Positions 9,193 through 18,655 of a stretch of DNA of 64,000 nt are shown in pieces. Each line of letters starts with the position of its first letter. Within the stretch, counting starts at the first letter, position 1. The translations under genes and the position numbers were made by a program. The notes below the pieces were generated by a model, which was given only the letters and a program-made list of their open reading frames with translations, was not told the DNA's origin and did no database searches. Location of the stretch: assembly GCF_001682865.1 (NCBI RefSeq), contig NZ_MAQX01000001.1:124001-188000 (forward strand). The letters are read 5' to 3'. Source of the DNA: Bacillus sp. FJAT-26390 (GTDB taxonomy: Bacteria > Bacillota > Bacilli > Paenibacillales > Paenibacillaceae).

Positions 9193-10926
9193 ATGAAAAG
9201 CTTATTCTATTTGCATGATTCCTCCATATTCAAAAAAATGATGGGAGCTTTTCTGGCTGCCTTGCTGCCGCTGATGGCGATTACCTGGATGATCATTGAG
9301 CAAGGCTCGGACCACATTCGCAGCGAAATCTCGGAGTCTGTCCTCAATACGACGAAGTATTATATGGATTCGCTGGACAAGGAAGCGGACCGGATCAGCC
9401 GTTATTTGCCCAACTATGTGATGGACAAAGATTTGATGGAAATTGCAACAACAGGCCAGGATATAAGTTCGTATGAGCGGTCGCGCAAAATTTTGGATAT
9501 TCAGAGGCGGCTGGAGCTTATGAAAAATTCAAGCCCGTTTATAAAGGAAGCAAAAGCCTATATCCCGCTAATCGAACGTACTATTTTGAGCAATAATTAT
9601 GAAACCTACTTGGATGAGCCTGAATTTATTGCGATGCAGCATAATGCGAAGTTGTATGAAGAGCCATTCCTGTACTGGCAGGACCGGCTATTTATTACGA
9701 TGCAATATCCGCTAACGACCGTTAAAAAGCCGTTGTATATTGTAGGCGTGGAGTTGTCTACCTCTAAGATTAAAGAAACGCTGTCTCAAATTGGCGGTGC
9801 GCGGGGCGGACAGAGCGTGCTGCTTAATTTGGAACGCGGCTGGGTCATTGAAAGCGGCACGGACCCAGCATTGCTGGATCAAATGAAAGCTTTCGCGTTA
9901 GAGAAGCGGGAAGCAAAATCAGATGAAGGCTACGAAACGATTATTTATAATGGTAAGCGTTTACTTACCGTCTACAAATATTCTAGTCTATGGAACTCCC
10001 ATTCCATTACCTGCATACCCGAAGAGAAGGTGCTTGGTTCCTTGCAGATGTACCAGTCCTTATTCTGGTGGGCTTGCGGACTCTCGGTATGCATCGTGCT
10101 GTTCTTTACTTATTTTTTATTGCGTTTTATTTATAGGCCGCTTATGAAGCTGGTCCATTCATTCCGCCGGGTACAGCAGAACAGGCTGGAGCCGATCGTC
10201 ATCGACCGAGGGGCCGATGAGTTCGGTTATTTGTATCAAGCCTTTAATGAAACGGTGCGATCTCTGAAAAAATTAATTGAGGAAAATTACGAGCAGCAAA
10301 TTCGGAATCAGCGATCGGAGCTTAAACGGCTGCAATCGCAGATTAATCCTCATTTTTTATATAATTGTTTTTTTGTGCTGTGCCGATTAATTAAATCAGA
10401 GAGCCAGAAGGAAAAGGCTTATCAATTTTGTTTGTATATTGGACAATACTTTCAATTCATAACCCGCAACGATGAGGATGACATTCCGCTAGAGCTTGAA
10501 GCAGAGCATTCCCGCACTTATGTAGAAATGCAATCGATCTGTTACGGGGAACGCATACAAGCATTGTTCGAAGGTGACTTTCCTGCCATTCGTGTGCCGA
10601 GGTTGATTCTGCAGCCCATTATAGAAAATGCTTATAAGCATGCTTTAGGAAATATGCTTCAGCCTGGCGAGCTATGGGTTCATACGGAGCAAAAGGGTGA
10701 TGTATTTTCCATTATCGTTGAGGATAACGGCCAAAGCGTGACGGATGAACAAATCGAGCTTCTTCGAAAGAAGCTGCGCCATTCTGCGAACTGGCTCGAG
10801 GCAACGACGGGAATGATGAATGTGCATCGCAGAATTCAGCTGCGTTACGGAGAGGAATATGGCATTGTGCTGTCACGGTCCGAATTAGGCGGGTTGCAGG
10901 TCAGAATGAATTTGAACGCTAGCTAG
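9193..10926 (+). CDS. YesM-type sensor histidine kinase
   Basis: This 577-aa membrane sensor kinase has an N-terminal helix (about residues 13-35), an extracytoplasmic sensing region of about 250 residues, a second helix near residue 290, a HAMP segment, and a HisKA_7TM-like/HATPase region. The phospho-acceptor histidine is in QINPHFLYNCFF and the N-box is LILQPIIENAYKHAL. The family usually senses extracellular sugars or sugar-binding proteins and phosphorylates a YesN-type regulator. That regulator is the next gene, 13 bp downstream. Its location in the transporter operon suggests it controls uptake of the same glycan. Confidence 0.9.
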   Translation: MKSLFYLHDSSIFKKMMGAFLAALLPLMAITWMIIEQGSDHIRSEISESVLNTTKYYMDSLDKEADRISRYLPNYVMDKDLMEIATTGQDISSYERSRKILDIQRRLELMKNSSPFIKEAKAYIPLIERTILSNNYETYLDEPEFIAMQHNAKLYEEPFLYWQDRLFITMQYPLTTVKKPLYIVGVELSTSKIKETLSQIGGARGGQSVLLNLERGWVIESGTDPALLDQMKAFALEKREAKSDEGYETIIYNGKRLLTVYKYSSLWNSHSITCIPEEKVLGSLQMYQSLFWWACGLSVCIVLFFTYFLLRFIYRPLMKLVHSFRRVQQNRLEPIVIDRGADEFGYLYQAFNETVRSLKKLIEENYEQQIRNQRSELKRLQSQINPHFLYNCFFVLCRLIKSESQKEKAYQFCLYIGQYFQFITRNDEDDIPLELEAEHSRTYVEMQSICYGERIQALFEGDFPAIRVPRLILQPIIENAYKHALGNMLQPGELWVHTEQKGDVFSIIVEDNGQSVTDEQIELLRKKLRHSANWLEATTGMMNVHRRIQLRYGEEYGIVLSRSELGGLQVRMNLNAS

Positions 10927-10939
10927 AGGGGGAAACAGC

Positions 10940-12622
10940 ATGTACAGACTGCTTGTCGTGGATGATTTGCCCATTATCGTCGATGGTCTCCTTGAGTTAT
11001 TCGAGCAGACGGAGCATTTGCAGCTCGAGGTGATGAAAGCTTATTCTGGCGAACAAGCTTTGGAGGTTATGTATCATCATCGTATCGATATTGTGCTTTC
11101 CGACATTAAGATGCCTGGCATTGAAGGAATCGAGCTGCTGCAGGAAATCAAATCTCAGTGGCCAGCCTGCAAAGTTATTTTTCTAACCGGCTATAATGAT
11201 TTCCAATATGCTAGAAACGCGATTACTTACGGCGGTTTCGATTATATTTTGAAGGTGGAAAGCGACGAGAAAATCGTTCAGTCGGTGGAACGAGCCATCG
11301 AGAAAATAGAAGAAGAGCAGGATCAGGCGCAGATGATTGCAAGAACGCAGTCCAAAATGAGATTGGCATTGCCCTCGCTGCAAAAAGAGTATATGTGGGG
11401 TCTTATTCAAGGGAAACAAGCGACGGAGGAGCAGCTTGGTCAAATTTTCAGCGAAATTGATATTCCGCTCGATGCTTCCATGCCCGTTTACTTGCTCATT
11501 GGCAGGATAGACGCGTGGAGAGAGACCTTTACGGCGCCGGACAAAGCACTGCTTGCCTACGCGCTGCAAAACATTTGCGAAGAGTTTTTGTCGGCGCATG
11601 TAAGAAGCTATTCGGTCGTTTTCGAGCTGTCCAAAATCGTTTGGATGATCCAGCCTAAAGCGTCGGATGAGCTTACCGCCGACTCCAGCGGCGTGGAGTG
11701 GGTCAGAGCCCATCGTTATGCTAGCGGCATTTTGGAAAACGTTCAAGGGACATGCAAAAAGCTGCTTGGATTGTCGGTGTCGTTTCTTCTGGGCAGCGAG
11801 ACGACCGGCTGGAACCATTTATCGGACCGTTTTCATACCATCAAATATGGCTTGGTGCAAGGCAACGGTTTATTCAATGAGGTCATTATGACCGATAAAG
11901 ACATTCAGAAGGATGAGGCTCACGATAAATCTGGAAGCTGTCACGACGGCTTTTATCATGCCCGGGTTCAATTGCTCATGAGCTGCCTTGAGAATAATCA
12001 TCGGGAGCAATTCAACAAGCTGTATGGAGAGCTTACGGCAGCATGGAATGATCCCTATACCCCTCATGTACGGAAGATCGAATTGTACCACTCGTTATCG
12101 GCGGTTTTTCTATTCTACATTCATAAAAACCGGGAGGTTTGCGATTACGTAAACACCCAATTAGACCTCGACCGCCTATTTCGTCACGGCGATTCGACGC
12201 CTTGGCCGGAGCTGATTCCCTATTACAGGCATTTGGCGGACTGTTTTTTTGAATGGAAAACATTGCAGGGCACCCAATTGCCGACGGAAGTAGTTAACAA
12301 AGTGCATCGCTATATCGAGGAGCATGTCGCAACCGATATTTCTTTGACGGCACTAGCGGATTACGTGAGCCTCAATCCATCATATTTATCCAGACTCTAT
12401 AAGCAAATTACAGGTATCGGATTATCGAAATATATGAATGATTACAGAAATGTGATGGCCAAAGACATGCTTCTGAAAACTTCAATGAAAGTAAATGAGA
12501 TCGCGGCTGCGCTGGGGTATAATTCGGCGCTCGCCTTTATTCGCTTTTTTAAGAAGCAGAACGATACGACGCCGCAGGATTTCCGGATGGCGCGCTACCA
12601 GAGACAAAACGAAGGTCAATAA
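10940..12622 (+). CDS. YesN-type response regulator (REC + AraC DNA-binding domain)
   Basis: This 560-aa regulator has an N-terminal receiver domain (acidic VVDD at residues 7-8, phospho-acceptor D55 in VLSDIKMPG, conserved lysine in YILKV), a long linker domain of about 300 residues, and two C-terminal AraC-type helix-turn-helix motifs ending DTTPQDFRMARYQRQ. It pairs with the YesM-type kinase immediately upstream. I infer that it activates the three transcription units that share the TGTATAYGAAAG motif (at 5456, 12624 and 14092), because no other AraC-type regulator is in the window. The gene is followed within 2 bp by one of these motifs. Confidence 0.9.
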   Translation: MYRLLVVDDLPIIVDGLLELFEQTEHLQLEVMKAYSGEQALEVMYHHRIDIVLSDIKMPGIEGIELLQEIKSQWPACKVIFLTGYNDFQYARNAITYGGFDYILKVESDEKIVQSVERAIEKIEEEQDQAQMIARTQSKMRLALPSLQKEYMWGLIQGKQATEEQLGQIFSEIDIPLDASMPVYLLIGRIDAWRETFTAPDKALLAYALQNICEEFLSAHVRSYSVVFELSKIVWMIQPKASDELTADSSGVEWVRAHRYASGILENVQGTCKKLLGLSVSFLLGSETTGWNHLSDRFHTIKYGLVQGNGLFNEVIMTDKDIQKDEAHDKSGSCHDGFYHARVQLLMSCLENNHREQFNKLYGELTAAWNDPYTPHVRKIELYHSLSAVFLFYIHKNREVCDYVNTQLDLDRLFRHGDSTPWPELIPYYRHLADCFFEWKTLQGTQLPTEVVNKVHRYIEEHVATDISLTALADYVSLNPSYLSRLYKQITGIGLSKYMNDYRNVMAKDMLLKTSMKVNEIAAALGYNSALAFIRFFKKQNDTTPQDFRMARYQRQNEGQ

Positions 12623-12623
12623 A

Positions 12624-12679
12624 TGTATATGAAAGGTAAGAAACGATCTCTTTTGCCTCTCGTAAGGTCCCTATACAAT
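12624..12679 (+). promoter_or_regulatory. Candidate YesN operator and promoter (copy 2)
   Basis: TGTATATGAAAGGTAA at 12624-12639 differs from the copies at 5456 and 14092 by one substitution and one extra G. A second block, ATCTCTTT (12646), is also present in the copy at 14113. A -10-like TATACA/TACAAT lies at 12672-12679, 48-50 bp from the motif start. The oxidoreductase gene starts at 12715. Confidence 0.45.
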
Positions 12680-12714
12680 TGAAGTATAGAAGGCGTACTA
12701 GAGGAGGGAAAGGG

Positions 12715-13989
12715 TTGAAAACATTAACAGCTGTGCTATTAGGCGCTGGCAGCAGAGGGCGATACATTTATGGACCCTATGCAGAAAAATTTCCGAATGA
12801 GCTTAAAATCATTGCAGTAGCCGAGCCAGACGATGAGCGCAGAAACCGGTTCGCAGAAATTCATCAAATTAAGCCGAAGTTTGTATACGATACTTGGGAA
12901 AAAGCATTTGAGCAAGGCCGAATGGCAGATGTCATGATCATTTGCACGCTCGATCGGATGCATTATATGCCTGCGATGAAAGCGATGGAGCTGGGTTATC
13001 ACGTCATGCTTGAAAAGCCGATGTCCCCTTCAATGGAGGAATGCATCCAGCTGGAGCAGGCGTCACTTCGCTATAAGCGGCTGCTTGCCGTTACGCATGT
13101 TCTTCGATATTCTCCTTTCTGGTCGGGAATCAAAAAATGTATGGAGGATGGAGAGCTAGGCACGGTGGGGACGATTCAATTAACCGAGAACGTAGGTTAT
13201 CGCCATATGACGCATAGCTACGTACGCGGCAATTGGCGCAATGCGGAGGAGACGAGCCCGATGATTTTGGCAAAATCCTGCCATGATCTCGACATCATCT
13301 CCTGGCTGATGAATCAGCCTTGTACGAGCGTAAGCTCTTACGGCTCCTTGCTTCATTTCAAAGCGGAGCATGCGCCCGAAGGGTCGGCGGATCGCTGCAT
13401 CGACGGCTGCGCGGTCGAGAAGAATTGTGCATTCTCGGCACTGAAAATGTACATGCAGCCGCCGCATCACCCTTGGGCACGTTACATGACAAATGATTTA
13501 TCGCAAGAGGGAATTTTAAAGGCGCTTAAGGAAGGGCCGTTTGGGCGCTGCGTGTACCGCTGCAATAACAATGTCGTTGACCACCAGGTAGTGAATATGT
13601 TGTTTGCAAATGGAGCGAACGCATCATTTATCATGTCGGGACTGACGCAAAGCGGTGCTCGCCGGGTTCAAATTATGGGTACGCATGGCGAAATTATCGG
13701 AGATATGGATAAAGGAGCTTTTACGTTATATCGCTATGCTTCAGGAGAACAGCTGGAGATTCGCTGCAATGTCGAAGGAGACGGCCACGGCGGCGGCGAT
13801 GAGCGTATGGTGAGCGCGTTTCTGCGCGATGTTTGCCAATTTGACCGCAACCCCTCGCACGGACTAACGTCGGCAACGGCATCTCTTCAAAGCCATCTGA
13901 TGGCATTTGCAGCCGAGCATTCGAGATTGCATGAGGGGCTAGCTGTCAACCTTTCGGATATGCAAGAGAATGAAGCAATGCCAGTATAG
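12715..13989 (+). CDS. Gfo/Idh/MocA-family sugar oxidoreductase
   Basis: This 424-aa NAD(P)-dependent dehydrogenase has an N-terminal Rossmann domain with LLGAGSRGR as the nucleotide loop and the family EKP motif in HVMLEKPMSPS, which contributes the catalytic lysine. The C-terminal domain carries CHDLDIISWL, a segment with a conserved histidine-aspartate pair. A cysteine-rich insert (ADRCIDGCAVEKNCAFSA) near residues 225-245 is present. The start is TTG 12715, preceded by GAGGAGGG; the frame continues upstream without a ribosome binding site. The substrate is probably a sugar or sugar acid released by the island's transporter. A terminator follows. Confidence 0.85.
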   Translation: MKTLTAVLLGAGSRGRYIYGPYAEKFPNELKIIAVAEPDDERRNRFAEIHQIKPKFVYDTWEKAFEQGRMADVMIICTLDRMHYMPAMKAMELGYHVMLEKPMSPSMEECIQLEQASLRYKRLLAVTHVLRYSPFWSGIKKCMEDGELGTVGTIQLTENVGYRHMTHSYVRGNWRNAEETSPMILAKSCHDLDIISWLMNQPCTSVSSYGSLLHFKAEHAPEGSADRCIDGCAVEKNCAFSALKMYMQPPHHPWARYMTNDLSQEGILKALKEGPFGRCVYRCNNNVVDHQVVNMLFANGANASFIMSGLTQSGARRVQIMGTHGEIIGDMDKGAFTLYRYASGEQLEIRCNVEGDGHGGGDERMVSAFLRDVCQFDRNPSHGLTSATASLQSHLMAFAAEHSRLHEGLAVNLSDMQENEAMPV

Positions 13990-14005
13990 AGCCGGGCTGT
14001 ACGCA

Positions 14006-14053
14006 AAAAATAGACCGCTGCCGTTAGGTTTTTCCTAGGGCAGCGGCTTTTTT
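14006..14053 (+). terminator. Rho-independent terminator
   Basis: CCGCTGCC (14015-14022) pairs with GGCAGCGG, with a TAGG/CCTA extension closing the loop, and is followed by six T ending at 14053. It ends the oxidoreductase transcription unit. Confidence 0.85.
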
Positions 14054-14091
14054 ATGCGGAAATCTATCATTCCCGGGAGCAGGTAAATAAA

Positions 14092-14146
14092 TGTATACGA
14101 AAGTAATAACTTATCTCTTTGAAACAACGGCTATTTTTCATATGGT
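14092..14146 (+). promoter_or_regulatory. Candidate YesN operator and promoter (copy 3)
   Basis: TGTATACGAAAGTAA at 14092-14106 is a 15-bp exact copy of the motif at 5456. ATCTCTTT at 14113 matches the second block of the copy at 12624. A weak -10, TATGGT, starts at 14141, exactly 49 bp from the motif start as in copy 1. The DUF4855 protein gene starts 150 bp further downstream. Confidence 0.5.
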
Positions 14147-14296
14147 AACAGTACAGACATTGTTATTCGCTTTTAAATCGATCTGTGTACAATCCTGGGA
14201 AGGAGGAATGAGCGGAGAATTGTGTTTGAAACGAAAACTTGTTATCAAGAGGCTTACAATTATTTTTACTCAGAAATAGAAAGGGAGCTGTCATTT

Positions 14297-17200
14297 ATGA
14301 CTTCGAATAAAAGATGGGTAGCAATCGCCTTGATTACGGCCATGATGTTCGCACTGGTTCCGTTAGCGCAAGCGGAAGAGGGACAGGGACAGTCAGCGCT
14401 GCGCAATCTTGCCGCTGGACTGAGCTATGAATGGTCGGAAGAGCCGGATGCAAAGTACCCAGATGATAACCATAAGCTAACGGACGGACAATATGGCCAA
14501 TTGGATATGTCGGATCCAGCGTGGGTAGGGCATGTGAATAAGAAGACACGCGAGATCGTGTTTGATCTAGGCGAAAAAAAGTCAATCTCGAGCATTAAAG
14601 CACGCTTTCTGCAGGACTGGCCTACGGGCTCCTCGCTTGTGCCTTTAACGGTCTCGATGTATGCCTCTGATGACAAGGTAAATTGGGGAACGTTATCCCA
14701 TCAATCTACGAAGCTTCTTTGGGGAGATGGACCGCCAAGGGAAGAGGTCTTCGACTGGGTTGGGAGCAGAGACGGAATCAAAAGCGGCAATTCCGGCGCA
14801 GAGATGGCGTATGCCCGTTATGTGAAAGTAACCTTTTCGATGCATACGAGAGCTTGGTCGCTTATTGATGAAGTTGAAATCTGGGGCGCAGATGGAAAGG
14901 TTGAGGGAGCGGAGCAAGTTGCCGCTGAACAGCCTGCGTTACTTGAGCCGGGAGAAGCGACAGCCGGCATTCGCAACCTAGGGCTGCTCTATAACGGGCA
15001 ATACGCGAATGGCAAGGGGGATTGGTCGAAGGAAAGGATTATTCCTAATATTAGCTACGTAGATCGGACAGGTGAACCAGTAGACTGGCTGTTTGACGGG
15101 GTTCTATACTTGGGGCTAACCTCACCGGCGGGAAATGGGTATAACGGAGGCGCCAACCTGGAGGATTGGAAATGGTATTTGGATAAAACCTTTGCGGAAA
15201 CGGGCGATATGCAGCAGCTAAACGAAGCGGCCATGGAAGTGGGCGCCAAGCTGAACCAGCCGGACCATAAGGTAAAGGTTGTTTTGATGATTCCAGACCC
15301 GGGGGAATATTTGAATGATTTTGGAGATGTAGACGGTGACGGCATATCGGAAAGCTTCAATGCTTCCCAAATCGGCGAAGAGGCAGCGTTTGCCAATCGA
15401 GAAAAAGCGGTTCAATGGTGGTTGAATGAAACGAAACAAAGATGGGCAGCGGAAAGCTACACTAATCTTGAGCTTGCTGGCATGTACTGGCTCGAGGAGC
15501 AAATCAGTACGAGCGCGACTGGTCCGGATTTGCTTCGTTCGGCTAGCAAGAAAGTGCATGACAGCAGCTTGAGGTTGTTCTGGATCCCGCATTTTCTGGC
15601 TTACAAGAGCCATATGTGGAAGGAAGTCGGGATAGATGCCGTAGCCTTCCAACCAAACTATTTCTTCGAGGAATTGGGCATGGAGCGTCTTGAAGACGCT
15701 TCCAATATAGCCAAGCGGTATGGCATGGGCCTTGAGCTTGAATTTGACGACAGGATGGTGAACGATGCCGTGTTCCGCGAGCGGTTTGTGGATTATTTGA
15801 ACAGCGGCGTTGAAACCGGCCTTATGAAATCAGGCTTTAAAGCCTACTATCAAGGCAATAATGCGGTGACAGACACTGCGGTGAGCACGGATCCTGCAAC
15901 GCGCATCTTGTACGATTGGCTGTACCAGTTTGTGAATGGCACCTATCAAGTGAACAACGCTGCCCCGCCAGAGGCAGTTGTGCAAATGAACGGACAATTG
16001 CTTCAAAGCGGAGCAGTCGTTCCGTTTACGGAATCCGTTCAGTTTGGATGGGAGGTCAAAAATGATGATGGGAGCGGATTGACGAAAGTATCCGCTGCCT
16101 TCGACGGCAAGCCTTATACGCAAGGGACCGTTATTGATCTGGCAGGAAAGCCGGGAAAACATGAGCTGACTGTTACGGTAGCAGCGGGCAAGTCTCAGAA
16201 AACTAGCTATGTGATTGAGGCAGCTACCAGCATTTCCGATATGAAAGTGTTAGTAAAACGTTTTGACGAAGATAAGCAATTCAAGAATGAGGATGCGGCT
16301 CGTTCGTTGAACAATTATTTGGAAATGGCGGCTCGCTTCAAAGGATCGGATGAGGCAAAGGCTGCCAGTTATTTGAAAGGTTTTAACGCCAAGCTGGAGC
16401 TTTTCAAAAAAGATCAACTGATCGCAGATGGGGCGTATAACACGTTAAAAGAAGGCATCTATTCCTTAATCGGGAATTTGGCGCTGAATAAAGCCGTGTC
16501 AGCATCCTCGGTGGAATCTGCCAATCTGAATTATGCAGCCGAAAAAGCGGTAGACGGATTCCCGGCTACAAGATGGTCAAGCGAAACGATTAACGATGTA
16601 TCGTTCCAGATCGATCTTGGCGAAGTGAGGGAGCTAGATACGGTCAGATTCGACTGGGAATATGCCCGGGCAAAGACTTACCGATTAACCGTTTCGGACG
16701 ATAAGCAAAATTGGACAAATGTGAGCAAGGAAAACGACGGAATCATTACGGCGAAGGAAGGAAGAGAAACGGTACATTTTGATCCGATCAAAGCTAGATA
16801 TATTAAGTTTCAAGGAATTGAGAGAGCTACCTTTTACGGCTATTCCCTCTATGCCTTTGAGGTGTACAGCATTACGGGAGCCGAGAGTGGACCTGCGCTT
16901 GACGGAATGAAAGCTGTCGTAGACGCCGCAACAAAAAAAGTAACGATCGATGGGCTTGCCATGAACGGTGACCTTGCAAAGGTGAGCTTGAGAGTGGTTG
17001 ATCCGCAGGGCAAGGATCATTATGAAGCACGGACGACTAGCACAAAGGATGGCAGCTTTCAATTCGCCTTTACGCTTACGGGCGAGAAAGAGGGCGTCTA
17101 TGAGGCATATGTAACGACAGACGGTATGGGCAAGCCTGAAAAAATGACTTTTGAGTATAAGAGAGCGTCAACCGGAGTTGGAGGCGGCAACTCCGTTGTC

Positions 17201-18409
17201 ACCGTGCCTGACTTATTCCAGCCGCAATCGGACGGCTCAGTTAAAGCAGAAATCAGCTCAAAGCTCGATTCGAGCGGAACGACGGCGATTAGTGCCGTTA
17301 GTGAGCAAGACTTGCTGAAAGCAATTGCGAAAGCGAAGGCAGATCAAAACGGCATGCAGAAGGTAAGCATGAGCGTTAAGAAAAACGGCGAGGCCGTGAA
17401 ATATGCTTTGGATCTTCCCACAGCTTTGTTGTCCGAGTATCCTAAGCTTCTTCTTGAAGTGAGCTTGCCAAAAGCAACGATCTTGTTATCTGGGCAGATG
17501 CTGCCTAAATCAGCAGATCTAGGCAAAATGCTGCGCTTAATCATAGGCGAGCGGGACGGGAAATTATTGAAGCAGGACGGACGGACACTATTGGGACCGG
17601 CCATTGACCTGTCTGCGGAAATGGATGGCAAGGCTTATAGCTGGATGAATGAAAAGGCGCCGATTACCGTAACTGTTCCGTATTTGCGTTCGGACAATGA
17701 GACCGCGACAAAAATCGGTATGCTGTCCATTAACGACCAAGGGGCAGCATCAGCGATTGCGAACGCGGAATATTCCCATTCCGCGCAGCAAATCAAGTTC
17801 CAAACGGACCGAACAGGAACCTATGCGGCATATGCGGAGCTGCCTTCATCACCATTTGCAGATCTCGTCAAGTATGGATGGGCAAGAGAAGCGGTCGAAC
17901 AGCTGGCTGCTTTAGGGATCGTGAAAGGCACATCGGCCACAACCTTTAGTCCAGCCGCGCAAGTAAGCAGAGCTGACTTTGTGTTAATGCTTGTCAGAGC
18001 GCTTGATCTGAAAGGAGAGGCTGCTGAGGCATGGGCAGATGTAAAGCCGCAAGATTATTATTACGAGGCTGCAGCGACAGCTAAACAATTCGGCATCGTT
18101 ACCGGCACCGATGGAGAGCGATTTGCACCAAAAGCAAAGATTACTCGCCAGGATATGATTGTAATGGCTGCGCGGGCGCTGAAGGCCGCGCAAGGGAAAG
18201 AGATTAAGGGGGATTTGGCGACGCTTGACCGCTTCAAGGATGCAGACAAGGTGTCCGGTTATGCGGCACACAGCATGGCAGGCTTAATCGAACAGGGATT
18301 GATTCAAGGCGACGGAGGAATGATCAAACCGCTTAATCCTTCCACGCGTGCCGAGACAGCCGTGTTCCTGCACCGACTGATGCGGCTTTGGCAGAGTAAC
18401 GAAGCGTAA
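14297..18409 (+). CDS. Secreted DUF4855 protein with discoidin and SLH domains
   Basis: This 1370-aa protein starts with a signal peptide (about 26 residues, ending LAQAEE). A discoidin-like domain (about 35-195) precedes a DUF4855 domain (about 220-520, starting GIRNLGLLYNGQY), a family predicted to be a glycan-active TIM barrel. Next come an Ig-like stretch, an F5/8-type-C domain (about 720-860, ALNKAVSASSVES), a Paenibacillus-type pre-SLH region, and three SLH domains in the last 190 residues, which anchor proteins to cell-wall pyruvylated polymers. It is probably a cell-surface enzyme or glycan binder. ATG 14297 has AAGGGAG upstream and directly precedes the signal peptide; the in-frame start at 14222 would bury it. 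The enzyme activity is unproven. Confidence 0.85.
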   Translation: MTSNKRWVAIALITAMMFALVPLAQAEEGQGQSALRNLAAGLSYEWSEEPDAKYPDDNHKLTDGQYGQLDMSDPAWVGHVNKKTREIVFDLGEKKSISSIKARFLQDWPTGSSLVPLTVSMYASDDKVNWGTLSHQSTKLLWGDGPPREEVFDWVGSRDGIKSGNSGAEMAYARYVKVTFSMHTRAWSLIDEVEIWGADGKVEGAEQVAAEQPALLEPGEATAGIRNLGLLYNGQYANGKGDWSKERIIPNISYVDRTGEPVDWLFDGVLYLGLTSPAGNGYNGGANLEDWKWYLDKTFAETGDMQQLNEAAMEVGAKLNQPDHKVKVVLMIPDPGEYLNDFGDVDGDGISESFNASQIGEEAAFANREKAVQWWLNETKQRWAAESYTNLELAGMYWLEEQISTSATGPDLLRSASKKVHDSSLRLFWIPHFLAYKSHMWKEVGIDAVAFQPNYFFEELGMERLEDASNIAKRYGMGLELEFDDRMVNDAVFRERFVDYLNSGVETGLMKSGFKAYYQGNNAVTDTAVSTDPATRILYDWLYQFVNGTYQVNNAAPPEAVVQMNGQLLQSGAVVPFTESVQFGWEVKNDDGSGLTKVSAAFDGKPYTQGTVIDLAGKPGKHELTVTVAAGKSQKTSYVIEAATSISDMKVLVKRFDEDKQFKNEDAARSLNNYLEMAARFKGSDEAKAASYLKGFNAKLELFKKDQLIADGAYNTLKEGIYSLIGNLALNKAVSASSVESANLNYAAEKAVDGFPATRWSSETINDVSFQIDLGEVRELDTVRFDWEYARAKTYRLTVSDDKQNWTNVSKENDGIITAKEGRETVHFDPIKARYIKFQGIERATFYGYSLYAFEVYSITGAESGPALDGMKAVVDAATKKVTIDGLAMNGDLAKVSLRVVDPQGKDHYEARTTSTKDGSFQFAFTLTGEKEGVYEAYVTTDGMGKPEKMTFEYKRASTGVGGGNSVVTVPDLFQPQSDGSVKAEISSKLDSSGTTAISAVSEQDLLKAIAKAKADQNGMQKVSMSVKKNGEAVKYALDLPTALLSEYPKLLLEVSLPKATILLSGQMLPKSADLGKMLRLIIGERDGKLLKQDGRTLLGPAIDLSAEMDGKAYSWMNEKAPITVTVPYLRSDNETATKIGMLSINDQGAASAIANAEYSHSAQQIKFQTDRTGTYAAYAELPSSPFADLVKYGWAREAVEQLAALGIVKGTSATTFSPAAQVSRADFVLMLVRALDLKGEAAEAWADVKPQDYYYEAAATAKQFGIVTGTDGERFAPKAKITRQDMIVMAARALKAAQGKEIKGDLATLDRFKDADKVSGYAAHSMAGLIEQGLIQGDGGMIKPLNPSTRAETAVFLHRLMRLWQSNEA

Positions 18410-18423
18410 TCGATTTATTAGCA

Positions 18424-18472
18424 AGCCGATCGAATGTAAGACCGTTGGTCTTCTATTCGATCGGCTTTTTTG
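18424..18472 (+). terminator. Rho-independent terminator
   Basis: A long near-perfect hairpin: AGCCGATCGAAT pairs with ATTCGATCGGCT and an inner AAGACC pairs with GGTCTT. Six T follow. It separates carbohydrate island 1 from the ArsR-type regulator. Confidence 0.9.
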
Positions 18473-18655
18473 TTTTGAAAGGCTCTCGTAATCATTGAAA
18501 TCGCGCATCGCAAAAATCGACATTGTCGAATAATGTTATGACAAAAGCCCCGATTTCCGCAAAGAAATCTGCTGCTGCAAAATGCTGGGTGAGTAGCGTA
18601 TACTAATGATAATTCATGATGTAAATTGAACTGACCAAGAGGAGTGCATAGCTGT

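Noticed and set aside
11183-11818. 211-codon minus-strand open frame inside the response regulator gene
   Set aside because: Antisense shadow of a well-supported gene; no start signal.
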